DNA of 64,000 bases from Fusobacteria bacterium ZRK30. GTDB lineage: Bacteria > Fusobacteriota > Fusobacteriia > Fusobacteriales > Fusobacteriaceae. Of the stretch, positions 1 to 7,529 are shown one piece after another. The position numbers and the translations under genes are program-made. The notes below the pieces were generated by a model. It worked only from the letters and a program-made list of their open reading frames with translations, ran no database searches and had not been told where the DNA came from. Within the stretch, counting starts at the first letter, position 1. The number at the start of each line of letters is the position of its first letter. The DNA is taken from assembly GCA_024628785.1 (NCBI GenBank), contig CP102405.1, positions 1,736,001 to 1,800,000 on the forward strand. Direction: 5' to 3'.

Positions 1-396
1 GGAGAGGATCAAAAAATAGACTATAAAAAAGCCCCTTATTGTATCTATACATTTCCAGAAGTAGCAGGGGTAGGCCTCACTGAAAGGGAGGCTAAAGAAC
101 AATATCCAAATGAAATTAAAATTTCTAAATTCCCTCTATCTGTTAATGGAAAAGCATTAGCTGAAGGGGAGGCTAGGGGCTTTGTAAAAATAATAGCTAC
201 TAAAAAATATGATGAAGTAATAGGAGTTCATATTGTTGCAAGCCATGCAACTGATATGATTAGTGAGATAGTTACGACTATGGAATTAGAAGGAACTGCC
301 AAGGAGATAACACGGGCTATCCACCCTCATCCAACTATGTCTGAGGCTGTTGTAGAATCTGCCATGGGAATAGTGGATAAAGCAATTCATATTTAG
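1..396 (+). CDS. lpdA: Dihydrolipoamide dehydrogenase (E3), C-terminal part
   Basis: The frame is open from the first base and ends with TAG, giving the last 131 residues of a flavoprotein disulfide reductase. This is the dimerisation domain: it has YTFPEVAGVGLTE near the start and the E3 active-site signature HPHPTMSEA near the end, where His and Glu form the catalytic base pair. E3 reoxidises lipoyl groups of 2-oxoacid dehydrogenase or glycine-cleavage complexes using NAD+. The FAD and NAD domains lie outside the window, so which complex it serves cannot be told. A terminator follows about 65 bases downstream. Confidence 0.93.
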   Translation, partial: GEDQKIDYKKAPYCIYTFPEVAGVGLTEREAKEQYPNEIKISKFPLSVNGKALAEGEARGFVKIIATKKYDEVIGVHIVASHATDMISEIVTTMELEGTAKEITRAIHPHPTMSEAVVESAMGIVDKAIHI

Positions 397-460
397 TTTA
401 AAATTATAAAATGTGTATAACTCATGGGTATGTCCCAAAATAAATATTTGAAAGATCATT

Positions 461-492
461 AAAAATAAGGGCTTTTAAGCCCTTATTTTTTT
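461..492. terminator. Bidirectional intrinsic terminator
   Basis: AATAAGGGCTT and AAGCCCTTATT form a perfect stem, with an A run on one side and a T run on the other. It lies between the convergent lpdA and ybaK-like genes and can serve both. Confidence 0.85.
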
Positions 493-495
493 AAT

Positions 496-966
496 TTATA
501 TCGTTTCATCCTTGGTAATATCTATCCAAACTCCCTCAGTTATCTCGGATAAATATTCTACATCTATCTTTACAGCAGAATTAGGAGAACCTCCTGCCGG
601 ATATACCGTGGTAAATTCCTTCAAAGATATATCCAAATATATCTCTAATTTTTTAGGAAGACCAAAGGGGCAGACTCCTCCTATAGGATGACCTGTGACC
701 TTCTCGACTTTTTCACACTTAACAAATTTAGGTTTTTGTTTAAAATAATCTTTGAACTTTCTATTGTCAGTTTTGGCACGGCCCTTAGTCAAAATTAAAA
801 TTTCCTTTTCTTTCAATTCAAATGCCAGAGTCTTAGCTATCATATCCGGTTCTACTCCCAGTGCTTTTGCTGCTTTTTCTACAGTAGAAGTATTTTCATT
901 GGTTTCAATAATCTTTAAAGGAAAGTTATTATCTTTAAAATACTGTTTTACACTCTGAACACTCAT
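496..966 (-). CDS. ybaK: YbaK/EbsC-family aminoacyl-tRNA deacylase
   Basis: This 156-residue protein spans the whole YbaK/ProX editing domain. Members hydrolyse mischarged tRNA, for example Cys-tRNA(Pro) or Ala-tRNA(Pro), in trans in the cytoplasm. The family signature GHPIGGVCPFG is present around residues 92-102, as are an early conserved stretch (EKAAKALGV) and a C-terminal PAGGSPNSAVKI loop. A GGGGGG ribosome site precedes the ATG. The GGVCPFG form is typical of Cys-tRNA(Pro)-type enzymes, but the substrate is inferred from family only. A small unknown gene lies 21 bases upstream on the same strand, so the two may be co-transcribed. Confidence 0.88.
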   Translation of the reverse strand: MSVQSVKQYFKDNNFPLKIIETNENTSTVEKAAKALGVEPDMIAKTLAFELKEKEILILTKGRAKTDNRKFKDYFKQKPKFVKCEKVEKVTGHPIGGVCPFGLPKKLEIYLDISLKEFTTVYPAGGSPNSAVKIDVEYLSEITEGVWIDITKDETI

Positions 967-987
967 GATTCCCCCCCTAATTTAATA

Positions 988-1179
988 TTAGTTTTCTTTA
1001 TTTCTCTCTTCTGACTCAAAATCATGTTTAAGCCATTTCATAAAATTATTATTATGCAATATATAAGTTTTTTTAGGATTTTCTTTTAAATATTTACTTT
1101 CTTCTGCCTTTGGAACATCTTTTTCATATTGAGAATACATTTCTTCTAATTTTTTTAATAATCCTTTAGATACTCTCAT
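988..1179 (-). CDS. Small uncharacterised protein, 63 aa
   Basis: I do not recognise this protein. The start chosen is the ATG at 1179 (MRVSKGLL), because GGAGGGG lies six bases before it; an in-frame TTG further upstream would sit inside that ribosome site. The product is short, charged and probably helical, with a WLKHDFESEE tail and no cysteine cluster or membrane segment. It lies just upstream of the ybaK-like gene on the same strand. Confidence 0.6.
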   Translation of the reverse strand: MRVSKGLLKKLEEMYSQYEKDVPKAEESKYLKENPKKTYILHNNNFMKWLKHDFESEERNKEN

Positions 1180-1327
1180 TATCTTCCCCTCCAAATATTT
1201 TAATCCTAATACTCTTTATACTACAATCTTGAAAGAAAATCAATTTTTCCTTACTGAAGGGTAACAATTACCTATAATTTTATAAAAAATCCCAAAGGAA
1301 TAAAAGTTTTATGAACATTTATATAAA

Positions 1328-1361
1328 CAAAAAACCAAGGGTATTTCCCTTGGTTTTTTAT
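1328..1361 (-). terminator. Intrinsic terminator after the GNAT gene
   Basis: AAAAACCAAGGG / CCCTTGGTTTTT forms a strong stem about 10 bases beyond the stop codon of the acetyltransferase at 1372, with T runs in both directions. Confidence 0.85.
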
Positions 1362-1371
1362 TCAATATTTT

Positions 1372-1923
1372 TTAAATCCGAGCTTCCCACTCTTCCCTCA
1401 ATACACCATAGCTTACAGAATCGTAATATTTGTTATCCAGAATACGGGCATTTCTATAAGTTGCTTCCTTTTTCATCCCTAATTTTTCTGATAATTTCAT
1501 CATCCGTTCATTTCCTGACCAAGTTGTAAGACCAAGTCTTACAATCTGAGGATTTTCATTAAACAACTCCGTTATCCATATCTTTAATGCATCATAACCT
1601 ATTCCTTTCCCCCAATAGTTCTCATTAAAGATAAGAATCCCAAATTCCATCCATAGTGTTTCTTTAGATTTCCAATAAGAGTTAAGTGCCCCAATCAGTT
1701 CATCGTTATCTGCATCGACAATCATTTTTCCTGATTTTACATCTTCTTCTCCGTTTAAAAATTTCTTCCTGTAATTTTCAACCTCTTCATTTAAATCTTT
1801 TAATGTTAACTTCTCAAAATACGGGCCATTATACTTATGGAACTCCCTCTCTGGCCTGTTTAATTCTAAGTAACTTTCTAAATCTTTTATCTCTAATTTT
1901 CTCAATTTAATATTTGTTCTCAT
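1372..1923 (-). CDS. GNAT N-acetyltransferase, RimJ/RimL-like
   Basis: The 183-residue product has the layout of RimJ/RimL-type GNAT enzymes, which move an acetyl group from acetyl-CoA to an amine. The acetyl-CoA loop (motif A) is NYWGKGIGYDAL near residue 105, followed by the LGLTTWSGNERMMKLSEKLGMKKEA helix-turn typical of this branch; the C-terminal DSVSYGVLREEW strand is also characteristic. The substrate (ribosomal protein N-terminus or small molecule) cannot be predicted. It is one of several unrelated GNAT genes in the window. It stands alone, with its own terminator. Confidence 0.88.
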   Translation of the reverse strand: MRTNIKLRKLEIKDLESYLELNRPEREFHKYNGPYFEKLTLKDLNEEVENYRKKFLNGEEDVKSGKMIVDADNDELIGALNSYWKSKETLWMEFGILIFNENYWGKGIGYDALKIWITELFNENPQIVRLGLTTWSGNERMMKLSEKLGMKKEATYRNARILDNKYYDSVSYGVLREEWEARI

Positions 1924-2118
1924 GGAACCTCCTAAAAAAATTCACTAATTTCTTAACATACATTAACCTCTTCAATAGATTGATTTACTCCTCCAAAATA
2001 TATGTTCATAATTATCCCCCTAATTTTTTTGATTCCTTTAATACTATACCATAATTTTTTATTTTGTCCATATATAAGTCCAAACTGATATATACTCAGT
2101 AATTGACATTCTAAAAAT

Positions 2119-2134
2119 TTTTCCTCTATGGAAT
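2119..2134 (+). repeat. Direct repeat, left of the pentapeptide gene
   Basis: TTTTCCTCTATGGAAT occurs here and again at 2853-2868, once on each side of the pentapeptide-repeat gene. It may be a scar of insertion or an accident of AT-rich sequence. Confidence 0.5.
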
Positions 2135-2159
2135 ATGTATTATAAATATTTTTAAATAT

Positions 2160-2765
2160 TTAGTCGACAGTGTCATCAAACTTGGTACCTACTAGATCTG
2201 CACCAGTTAAATTTACACCACTTAAGTTTGCACCACTTAAATCCGCATCTCTTAGATTAACATTCCTTAAATCAGCATTCCTTAAATTTGCATCTCTTAA
2301 ATCAGCACTCCTTAAATTTGCATTACTTAAGTCAGAATTACTCAAGTTAGCAAGAACTAATTTTGCACAAGTTAAATTAGTCCCGGTTAAATTAGTATTG
2401 CTTAAATCAGCATCAGTTAAATTTACACCATATAAATTTGCACCACGTAAAATATTAGCACTTAATTTAGCACAGCATAAATTTGCATTACGTAAATTTG
2501 TATAACTCAGATCAGTATTATTAAAATCAACACCACATAAATTTGCATAGCTTAAATCAGCATATATAAAATGAGTATCAGCTAAATCGATATCACGTAG
2601 ATCAGCACAAGTTAAGTTCACATTAGTTAAATTTGCATTACGTAAATCAGCATTACGTAAATTAGCATAACTTAAATCAAGATCCCTTAAATTCACATAA
2701 CTTAAATCGGCATTACGTAAATTCGCTTTCCTTAAATCACCACTTAAATCCTCAGATTGTAACAT
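2160..2765 (-). CDS. Pentapeptide-repeat protein
   Basis: Nearly all of the 201 residues are A(D/N)LxX pentapeptides, from about residue 14 to 195, for example ADLRNANLTNVNL. Such proteins fold as a right-handed quadrilateral beta-helix; some (Qnr, MfpA) mimic DNA and protect gyrase, but most have no known role. No signal peptide or other domain is visible, so it is probably cytosolic. AAGGAGG lies six bases before the ATG. The DNA itself is repetitive, with TTAAATTTGCA-like units, so copy-number change by slippage is plausible. The same 16-base sequence flanks both sides of the gene. Confidence 0.9.
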   Translation of the reverse strand: MLQSEDLSGDLRKANLRNADLSYVNLRDLDLSYANLRNADLRNANLTNVNLTCADLRDIDLADTHFIYADLSYANLCGVDFNNTDLSYTNLRNANLCCAKLSANILRGANLYGVNLTDADLSNTNLTGTNLTCAKLVLANLSNSDLSNANLRSADLRDANLRNADLRNVNLRDADLSGANLSGVNLTGADLVGTKFDDTVD

Positions 2766-2852
2766 AAAAACCTCCTTTTTAAATTTCTGTAACCATTAAA
2801 AATCTACTGATTATATCTAAAAAATTTTTAATGAGTTTTCAAGTCGGGCATA

Positions 2853-2868
2853 TTTTCCTCTATGGAAT
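2853..2868 (+). repeat. Direct repeat, right of the pentapeptide gene
   Basis: Exact second copy of TTTTCCTCTATGGAAT (first at 2119-2134). Confidence 0.5.
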
Positions 2869-3021
2869 TCTTTTTAAATCTATTTCTTATATAATTTTTT
2901 TCCATAAACTGCTTCCTCTTTATTTTTTTCATAAAATTAAGAATTAGTATACCATTTTTATTGAAACGTTGAAAGTCTAAATTTTAAAACTTAATGAGTT
3001 TAATTAATTTAATCAAAAAAA

Positions 3022-3058
3022 TAAAAAAACAGAATTAAAAAACATTCTGTTTTTTTAT
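3022..3058 (-). terminator. Terminator closing the riboswitch unit
   Basis: AAAAACAGAAT and ATTCTGTTTTT pair around a short A-rich loop, with T runs in both directions. It lies 20 bases past the end of the frameshifted zinc-ribbon gene and would end the transcript that starts near 3642 on the minus strand. Confidence 0.75.
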
Positions 3059-3077
3059 AAATTAATACTTCTTTAGA

Positions 3078-3225
3078 TTAAATTCTACCCCTTACTCCTC
3101 TCGCATAACTTACTCTATTCTTTTTACATAATGGACAAATCTTCTTATATGGAACTCCATTAGAATCTAATTCCATTTTAAATTCTCTTTTACATTATCA
3201 AACATAATATTTTTTCCTTTACCAT
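3078..3225 (-). pseudogene. Frameshifted small two-CxxC zinc-ribbon protein
   Basis: From ATG at 3225 the frame reads MVKEKILCL and then hits a stop; shifting by one base restores CKREFKMELDSNGVPYKK and ICPLCKKNRVSYARGVRGRI to TAA at 3078. The intact paralogue at 38227-38373 (KIKCLKCKKEF, VDSKGIPYKKICSNC, GRG near the end) shows where the break is: four bases stand between the Leu and second Cys codons where three are expected. It is therefore a one-base insertion, or a sequencing error. The product would be a roughly 48-residue zinc knuckle of unknown role. It is the second ORF downstream of the c-di-GMP riboswitch. Confidence 0.7.
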
Positions 3226-3258
3226 AATTTCACATCTACAAATAAAAACTACAAAGTA

Positions 3259-3414
3259 TCAGGTATTATTTTTTACAATTTGTTTCTTTTCTAAATTGTT
3301 TATTTTTTTCTCTAAATTTTCTAAAATATAAATTAATTCATTAACTCCTTCTTGATCTTTATATTTTTTTAAAATTTGATATTTCAAACGATTAATTAAA
3401 TCAATATCCACCAT
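3259..3414 (-). CDS. Micro-protein (51 aa) behind a c-di-GMP riboswitch
   Basis: The frame starts at ATG 3414, has GGTGG just upstream, and ends with TGA. The product (MVDIDLINRLKYQILKK...) is lysine- and leucine-rich and looks wholly alpha-helical, with a heptad-like ILENLEKKINNLEKK segment that could be a short coiled coil. I do not recognise a family; it lacks the SQELD motif of Spo0E-like peptides. It is the first ORF after the riboswitch and its terminator, so its expression is probably controlled by c-di-GMP. Whether it is translated cannot be shown from sequence alone. Confidence 0.55.
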   Translation of the reverse strand: MVDIDLINRLKYQILKKYKDQEGVNELIYILENLEKKINNLEKKQIVKNNT

Positions 3415-3497
3415 CCACCACCTTTTTAATTTTTTATAACTTATTTTTTAGTTGATTAATTTCATTTTTGCTTTTTAAACTTAAAATTATGCAAATA

Positions 3498-3537
3498 AAA
3501 AAGAGGCTATATTATTTTTTAAAATAGCACCTCTCTA
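3498..3537 (-). terminator. Riboswitch expression-platform terminator
   Basis: Read on the minus strand, AGAGG-T-GCTAT pairs with ATAGCCTCT and is followed by TTTTTT. It begins about 8 bases after the 3' end of the c-di-GMP aptamer and ends before the 51-residue ORF, so readthrough here decides expression of the downstream ORFs. Whether ligand promotes or prevents termination cannot be told by eye. Confidence 0.8.
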
Positions 3538-3544
3538 AAAAAGT

Positions 3545-3620
3545 TTGGCAACTGGCTGTCATATCTATAGACTTAGACCCTTTAGTTTTGCGTCATAGGA
3601 TTTCCCCTACTTTGCCTTTT
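3545..3620 (-). ncRNA. Cyclic di-GMP-I (GEMM-I) riboswitch
   Basis: On the minus strand the conserved aptamer is complete: GGCAAA, a short hairpin capped by a GAAA loop (GUAGG/CCUAU), GACGCAAAAC, then AAAGGGUCUAAG, a short second helix, GACAGCC and the closing GUUGCC that pairs with GGCAAA/C. These are hallmark blocks of class I c-di-GMP riboswitches, which sense the second messenger in the nascent transcript. The aptamer begins about 20 bases after a good sigma-70 promoter and is followed at once by an intrinsic terminator. The only ORFs downstream before the next terminator are two micro-ORFs. Confidence 0.95.
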
Positions 3621-3648
3621 TCAGAATTATTTTTTCTTAATTATAGTT

Positions 3649-3677
3649 ATATTATCATAACAGTTTATTTTTTTCAA
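3649..3677 (-). promoter_or_regulatory. Sigma-70 promoter of the riboswitch unit
   Basis: On the minus strand TTGAAA (3677-3672) and TAATAT (3654-3649) are separated by 17 bases. The expected start near 3642 would give a transcript that opens almost directly into the c-di-GMP aptamer. Confidence 0.7.
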
Positions 3678-3823
3678 CTACACTATACTTAAAACAAATT
3701 TAAAATCAATTAAAAAGAAGTGTTAAAAGTAAGGAAATAACCCCTCCAAATACAGAATTTGTATGATTGATCTATTTTTTATTTAGTAATATAAGTGCTT
3801 TTGCTCTCAAAAATATCAGTTGA

Positions 3824-4531
3824 TTATTTTTCAATTACTTTTCCATCCTTAAAGGTTGTTTTGAATTCAATCTCGCCGTTTTTATCATATATAATTTGAA
3901 TCCCATTTCGCTTCCCATTTTTAAAATTAACATCTACTAAAACTTTCCCATCTTTATAGTAACCAGTCCACTCTCCTGTATATGGCGTTTTTTTATTTTT
4001 TTCATATGCTATACCATCCTTATACTCTAAGACAACCTTATCTTTAATTAATTCCAATTTTTTCCTATAATCGTTAACATTAAAAGTAAAATTTTGGACT
4101 TTAGAGTACTTTCCATAGATAATAACTTTGATTTCTCCATTACTTTTTTTTATAAAATTTTTAATTTTTTTTGCATCATAACTTTTATATTGTGGAAAAT
4201 CAAAAGCATACATAGAATTTAATCTCATATTTAAAATTTCATTATTTGAATTTTTCATTTTAACGGTAATGTCTTTCATATTGGATTTAACCCTTCTAGA
4301 ATACCCATATTCATAAGTATTAAAAGATACAAAGTTTGTCCCGACTTTTAGAAACCCTTCTAATTTAGAACCCCTTGTTACAGCATTGGAAAAAGTCCCA
4401 TTTTCTATACTTGTTACTATTGCGACAGCTCCAGTTTTGTCACCAAATTCATCCACTTGATTAACTGATCTCCATTCTGAGCCAAACATGGCACTGTATA
4501 ATAAAAACATTGTTAATATAATTTTTTTCAT
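3824..4531 (-). CDS. Secreted MORN-repeat-like protein
   Basis: The 235-residue product begins MKKIILTMFLLYSAMFGSEW, a typical signal peptide with likely cleavage after Gly-Ser, so it is probably periplasmic or outer-membrane associated. The C-terminal part (from about residue 185) has MORN/toxin_WG-like units: YTGEWTGYYKDGKVLVDVNFKNGKRNG, then IIYDKNGEIEFKTTFKDGK. Fusobacterial genomes often encode such short MORN-like secreted proteins; their role is unknown. The middle region has no domain I recognise. The IS21 element ends 88 bases upstream of its start, within or close to the promoter region, so expression may be altered. Confidence 0.75.
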   Translation of the reverse strand: MKKIILTMFLLYSAMFGSEWRSVNQVDEFGDKTGAVAIVTSIENGTFSNAVTRGSKLEGFLKVGTNFVSFNTYEYGYSRRVKSNMKDITVKMKNSNNEILNMRLNSMYAFDFPQYKSYDAKKIKNFIKKSNGEIKVIIYGKYSKVQNFTFNVNDYRKKLELIKDKVVLEYKDGIAYEKNKKTPYTGEWTGYYKDGKVLVDVNFKNGKRNGIQIIYDKNGEIEFKTTFKDGKVIEK

Positions 4532-4608
4532 TTCCCCACCTCTTTTTTTAATTTTTTTTCTATAGATTTATTCTGATGGTATTTTTCAATGAAGCAAAAG
4601 ATTAGATA

Positions 4609-4619
4609 TTACATCTATT
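4609..4619 (+). repeat. Probable target-site duplication, left of IS21
   Basis: TTACATCTATT directly abuts the left end of the element; an identical 11-mer directly follows the right end (6909-6919). Confidence 0.6.
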
Positions 4620-4732
4620 TGTAAAGGGTAATATAAAATTGACCCTTTTGAGATAAAAAAGGCAGCTAATTATTGACCCACCCTAATATTACTCTGTACA
4701 ATCTTTTTAAAGAGATGTACAGGAGGTTTGAG

Positions 4733-6102
4733 GTGGCAATTCATATGGATACATATAAAAAAATTAGACGACTTCATCTAGTTGAAGGGGTTTCTATTAG
4801 AAAAATTTCTAGAGATCTTCATATTTCTAGAAACACTGTTAGAAAGTATATTAATGGAGATACAATTCCTGGAGAAAAAAAGTTTTCTTCTCGAGGAAAA
4901 CAAGTTATGACTAGAGAAGTCTTAGACTTTATTGAAGCTTGTATTTTTGAAGACAACGAGCATACTCATTCAAAACAGAGGCACACTGCTAATAGGGTTT
5001 GGGTTAGACTCAAAGAAGAGGTTGGGTTTCTTGGTTCATATTCTTCTGTTAAGGTTGCATTTAGAGAATTAAAAGGTAAAACAAAAGAGGTTTTTCTACC
5101 ACTTACCTTTAATCCTGCGGAAGCTATGCAAATTGATTTTGGTTCAGCGCATATCTTTCTCAATGATGAAAAGCAGGAAATAAAATATTTTTGTGCTCGG
5201 TTAGCATATAGCGCTCATATCTTTACTAAGGCCTACTTCGCAGAAAGAGAAGAATGTTTTTTAGATGGGATCATCTCTGCTTTTGAATATTTTGGTGGTA
5301 TTCCTAGAGAAGTTCTCTTTGATAATGCCAGAGTTGCTGTATCAGAAGGCTATGGAAAACATGTAACTAAAATAACTAAAGGGTATGAACTCTCGTTGCT
5401 CATTATGCTTTTAAACCTAAATTTTGCAATGTTAGAAGTGGAAATGAAAAAGGTTTGGTTGAAAATTTAGTAGGACTTATCAGAAGAAATACTATGGTTC
5501 CTATCCCTAGAGTTAAAAGTTTGAATGAGTTAAATATCAAAATAAAAAAGGCTTGTGATAACTACTTAGAAAATCATAAAGTTGGCGGTGAAAGCTTAAG
5601 TGTTAAACAAAAATTCCAGATTGAAGCTAATAACCTTTTAGAGCTTCCTAGCCATTCACTAGATATTTCTAAAAGAGACTATAAAAGAGTCACTAAGTTT
5701 TCAACTGTAACTTTTGAAACTAATAAATATTCATTACCCTGTGAATTAGTAGGAACTGAGGTGATTTTAAAAACTGGTCATTCAGAAATACAATTTCTTC
5801 ATAAAGGTAAAGTTGTTGCAATTCACCAGAGAATATTTAAAAAAAATAAGCATAGTTATCAATTAATTCACTATCTTAAAGCTTTAGAAAGAAAACCGCG
5901 AGCTGTATTTAATGCTGATCCAGTTATACAAAATATTCCTAAAGCAATTTTTGAAATGTATCACTCTAAAGGAGATTCAAAACTCTTTTTAGAATATCTA
6001 AGAGAAGAAGTCGGTCTTCCTAAAATCAACGACCAAATAGAAGTTCAAAGAAATAATTTAGGTAAATATGATAACTTAATTTCCCAAGAGGTGATCCAAT
6101 GA
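4733..6102 (+). pseudogene. istA: IS21 transposase IstA, frameshifted
   Basis: IstA is the DDE recombinase of IS21 elements. The chosen start is GTG 4733 with AGGAGG six bases upstream. An N-terminal helix-turn-helix (VSIRKISRDLHISRNTVRKYI) is followed by the catalytic core (AMQIDFGSA with the first Asp; FDNARVAV with the second). Around 5395 the frame is lost: after GKHVTKITKGYE the reading frame ends at 5470, while the next frame continues AHYAFKPKFCNVRSGNEKGLVENLVG to 6102. A one-base deletion between the YEL and AHY codons explains this. The C-terminal part is otherwise complete. Confidence 0.88.
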
Positions 6103-6831
6103 GTGTAATTAGTGAAAAAATTAAACTTTTTTCCAAAGCTTTAAAACTATCTAGCTTCAAAGACTATCATGAGGTTCAGCGCCAAGCAATAAATTCAAAA
6201 CAAGGATATGAAGAATTTCTGCTTACACTATTAGAAAAGGAAGTATTAACTAGACAAGACAATAAACTTTTCAGGTTAAAGCGCGGAGCTAAATTTCCCT
6301 TTGAAAAAACGCTAGAAGAGTTTGAAGTTAAACGTCTTAGCTATTTAAAACCTTCAGTAGTAGGCGAACTCTCCAGCTGTGAGTTTATCAAAAAAAAAAG
6401 AAAATATAATAATGATAGGGAACCCAGGAACTGGAAAGACACATCTTTCTATAGCTCTAGGACTTAAAGCTTGCAACTGTGGACATAAGGTGTACTTTAC
6501 TACAGCTGCTAACTTATCAAATAAATTAGTTGAAGCGCAAGAAAATAGTAATTTAGGGAGATTCTTAAGGCAATTAGCAAGATTAGATCTACTCATAATA
6601 GATGAGCTTTCCTACCTCTCCTTTAACAAACATCAATCAGAACTCCTATTTCAAGTGATTTCAGAAAGAAGTGAGAGGGGAAGTATTATAATTTCTACTA
6701 ATTTAGCATTTTCAGAGTGGGAAGAATTCTTCCCTGATACAATGTTAACAACAGCTTTAATAGATCGCGTAACATTTAGAGGACATATTTTAAACATGAA
6801 TGGTGACTCTTACAGGGTCTCTGCGAAATAG
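6099..6831 (+). pseudogene. istB: IS21 helper ATPase IstB, frameshifted at an A10 run
   Basis: IstB is the AAA+ partner of IstA. The first 94 codons (MSVISEKIKLFSKAL...) run into a stop at 6467 after an A10 tract at 6390-6399; the next frame continues with Walker A GNPGTGKTH, Walker B LLIIDEL, and SNLAFSEW near the C-terminus to 6831. A run of nine A would join them in frame (CEFIKKKENIIMIGNPGTGKTH), so this is a +1 change in a homopolymer. It could be a mutation, a read error, or a site of transcriptional slippage that makes some full-length protein. Confidence 0.88.
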
Positions 6832-6908
6832 GCAGGGTGGGTCACTTTTTAATTACCCTTAGGTGGGTCAAAAATTAACTGCCACATGGGTCAATTCTTG
6901 ATTGACAT

Positions 6909-6919
6909 TTACATCTATT
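6909..6919 (+). repeat. Probable target-site duplication, right of IS21
   Basis: Second copy of TTACATCTATT, adjoining the right end of the element. Confidence 0.6.
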
Positions 6920-6956
6920 ATCAAATTTTCTTTTATTTCCTTTTTTTTATAAAAAA

Positions 6957-6976
6957 GTAACGTGACGTTGCATCCA
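6957..6976 (-). repeat. Conserved hairpin motif, copy A
   Basis: GTAACGTGACGTTGCATCCA. Related copies are at 8869-8891 and 15336-15358. Read on the minus strand it is TGGATGCAACGTCACGTTAC followed by TTTTTT, a small terminator-like hairpin with a conserved GGATGC head. It lies about 175 bases past the end of the HIT gene in that gene's direction. Confidence 0.7.
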
Positions 6977-7106
6977 TTTAAACATGATCAAAGTTTAAAT
7001 GTAGTAATTCATCTAACATTTTTATATTTTCTCTATAATAAAAAAAGGGGAGGTTTAATCCTCTTCTCAAAACCTTAAATTCAAATAATTTTGTTTTGTG
7101 ATAAAT

Positions 7107-7138
7107 AAAAAAATCAGGTATTTATACCTGATTTTTTC
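7107..7138 (-). terminator. Intrinsic terminator after the HIT gene
   Basis: AAATCAGGTAT / ATACCTGATTT stem with T runs in both directions, 14 bases past the stop at 7152. Confidence 0.85.
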
Positions 7139-7151
7139 TGTCTAAATATTA

Positions 7152-7499
7152 TTACTTTGAAGATACCATAGAACCTAACGCTTTTCCGCCTAGGATATGA
7201 AAGTGCAGGTGAAACACTTCCTGCCCTCCATGGGTATTGCAATTTGTGATTACTCTGTATCCATCCTCTGCGATCTTTAAATCTCTGGTAATTTCCTTTA
7301 TAGCCTTATACATCTCCATTAGATATTCACAGTCTATCGTTTCAATATCATTTAATGTAGGTATCTCTTTTTTAGGAACTACCAAAACATGAACCGGTGC
7401 CTGGGGATTGATATCATTAAAAGCAATCACCTTCTCAGTTTCATATACTATGGATGCCGGAATTTCTCTGTTAATTATTTTTGTAAATAATGTACTCAT
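7152..7499 (-). CDS. HIT-family nucleotide-binding protein (HinT-like)
   Basis: This 115-residue protein is full length for the HinT branch of the histidine triad family, which hydrolyse adenosine phosphoramidates and aminoacyl-adenylates. The triad HLHFHIL is at about residues 98-104, preceded by FNDINPQAPVHVLVVPKK and a C-terminal LGGKALG. AGGAGG precedes the ATG. It follows rpiB on the same strand with a 30-base gap, so both are probably on one mRNA, with a terminator just after this gene. Confidence 0.95.
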   Translation of the reverse strand: MSTLFTKIINREIPASIVYETEKVIAFNDINPQAPVHVLVVPKKEIPTLNDIETIDCEYLMEMYKAIKEITRDLKIAEDGYRVITNCNTHGGQEVFHLHFHILGGKALGSMVSSK

Positions 7500-7529
7500 A
7501 AACTCTACCTCCTAAAATATAAATTTTAT

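Larger units (their letters stand above)
4620..6908 (+). mobile_element. IS21-family insertion sequence (inactive-looking)
   Basis: About 2.29 kb long, with istA and istB in the same direction and overlapping by four bases, the IS21 arrangement. The ends share an inverted, multi-copy structure: TTGACCC near the tip, then GGCAG(C/T)TAATT and TTGACCCACC further in, on both sides. An 11-base direct repeat flanks it, longer than the 4-8 bases usual for the family. Both genes have a frame break, so the copy is probably immobile unless complemented or rescued by slippage. Confidence 0.88.

Noticed and set aside
4620-6908. Programmed frameshifting in IS21 istA
   Set aside because: No slippery heptamer lies at the istA break, and the downstream frame continues homology only after a one-base loss; istB has a homopolymer but IstB is not normally made by frameshift.
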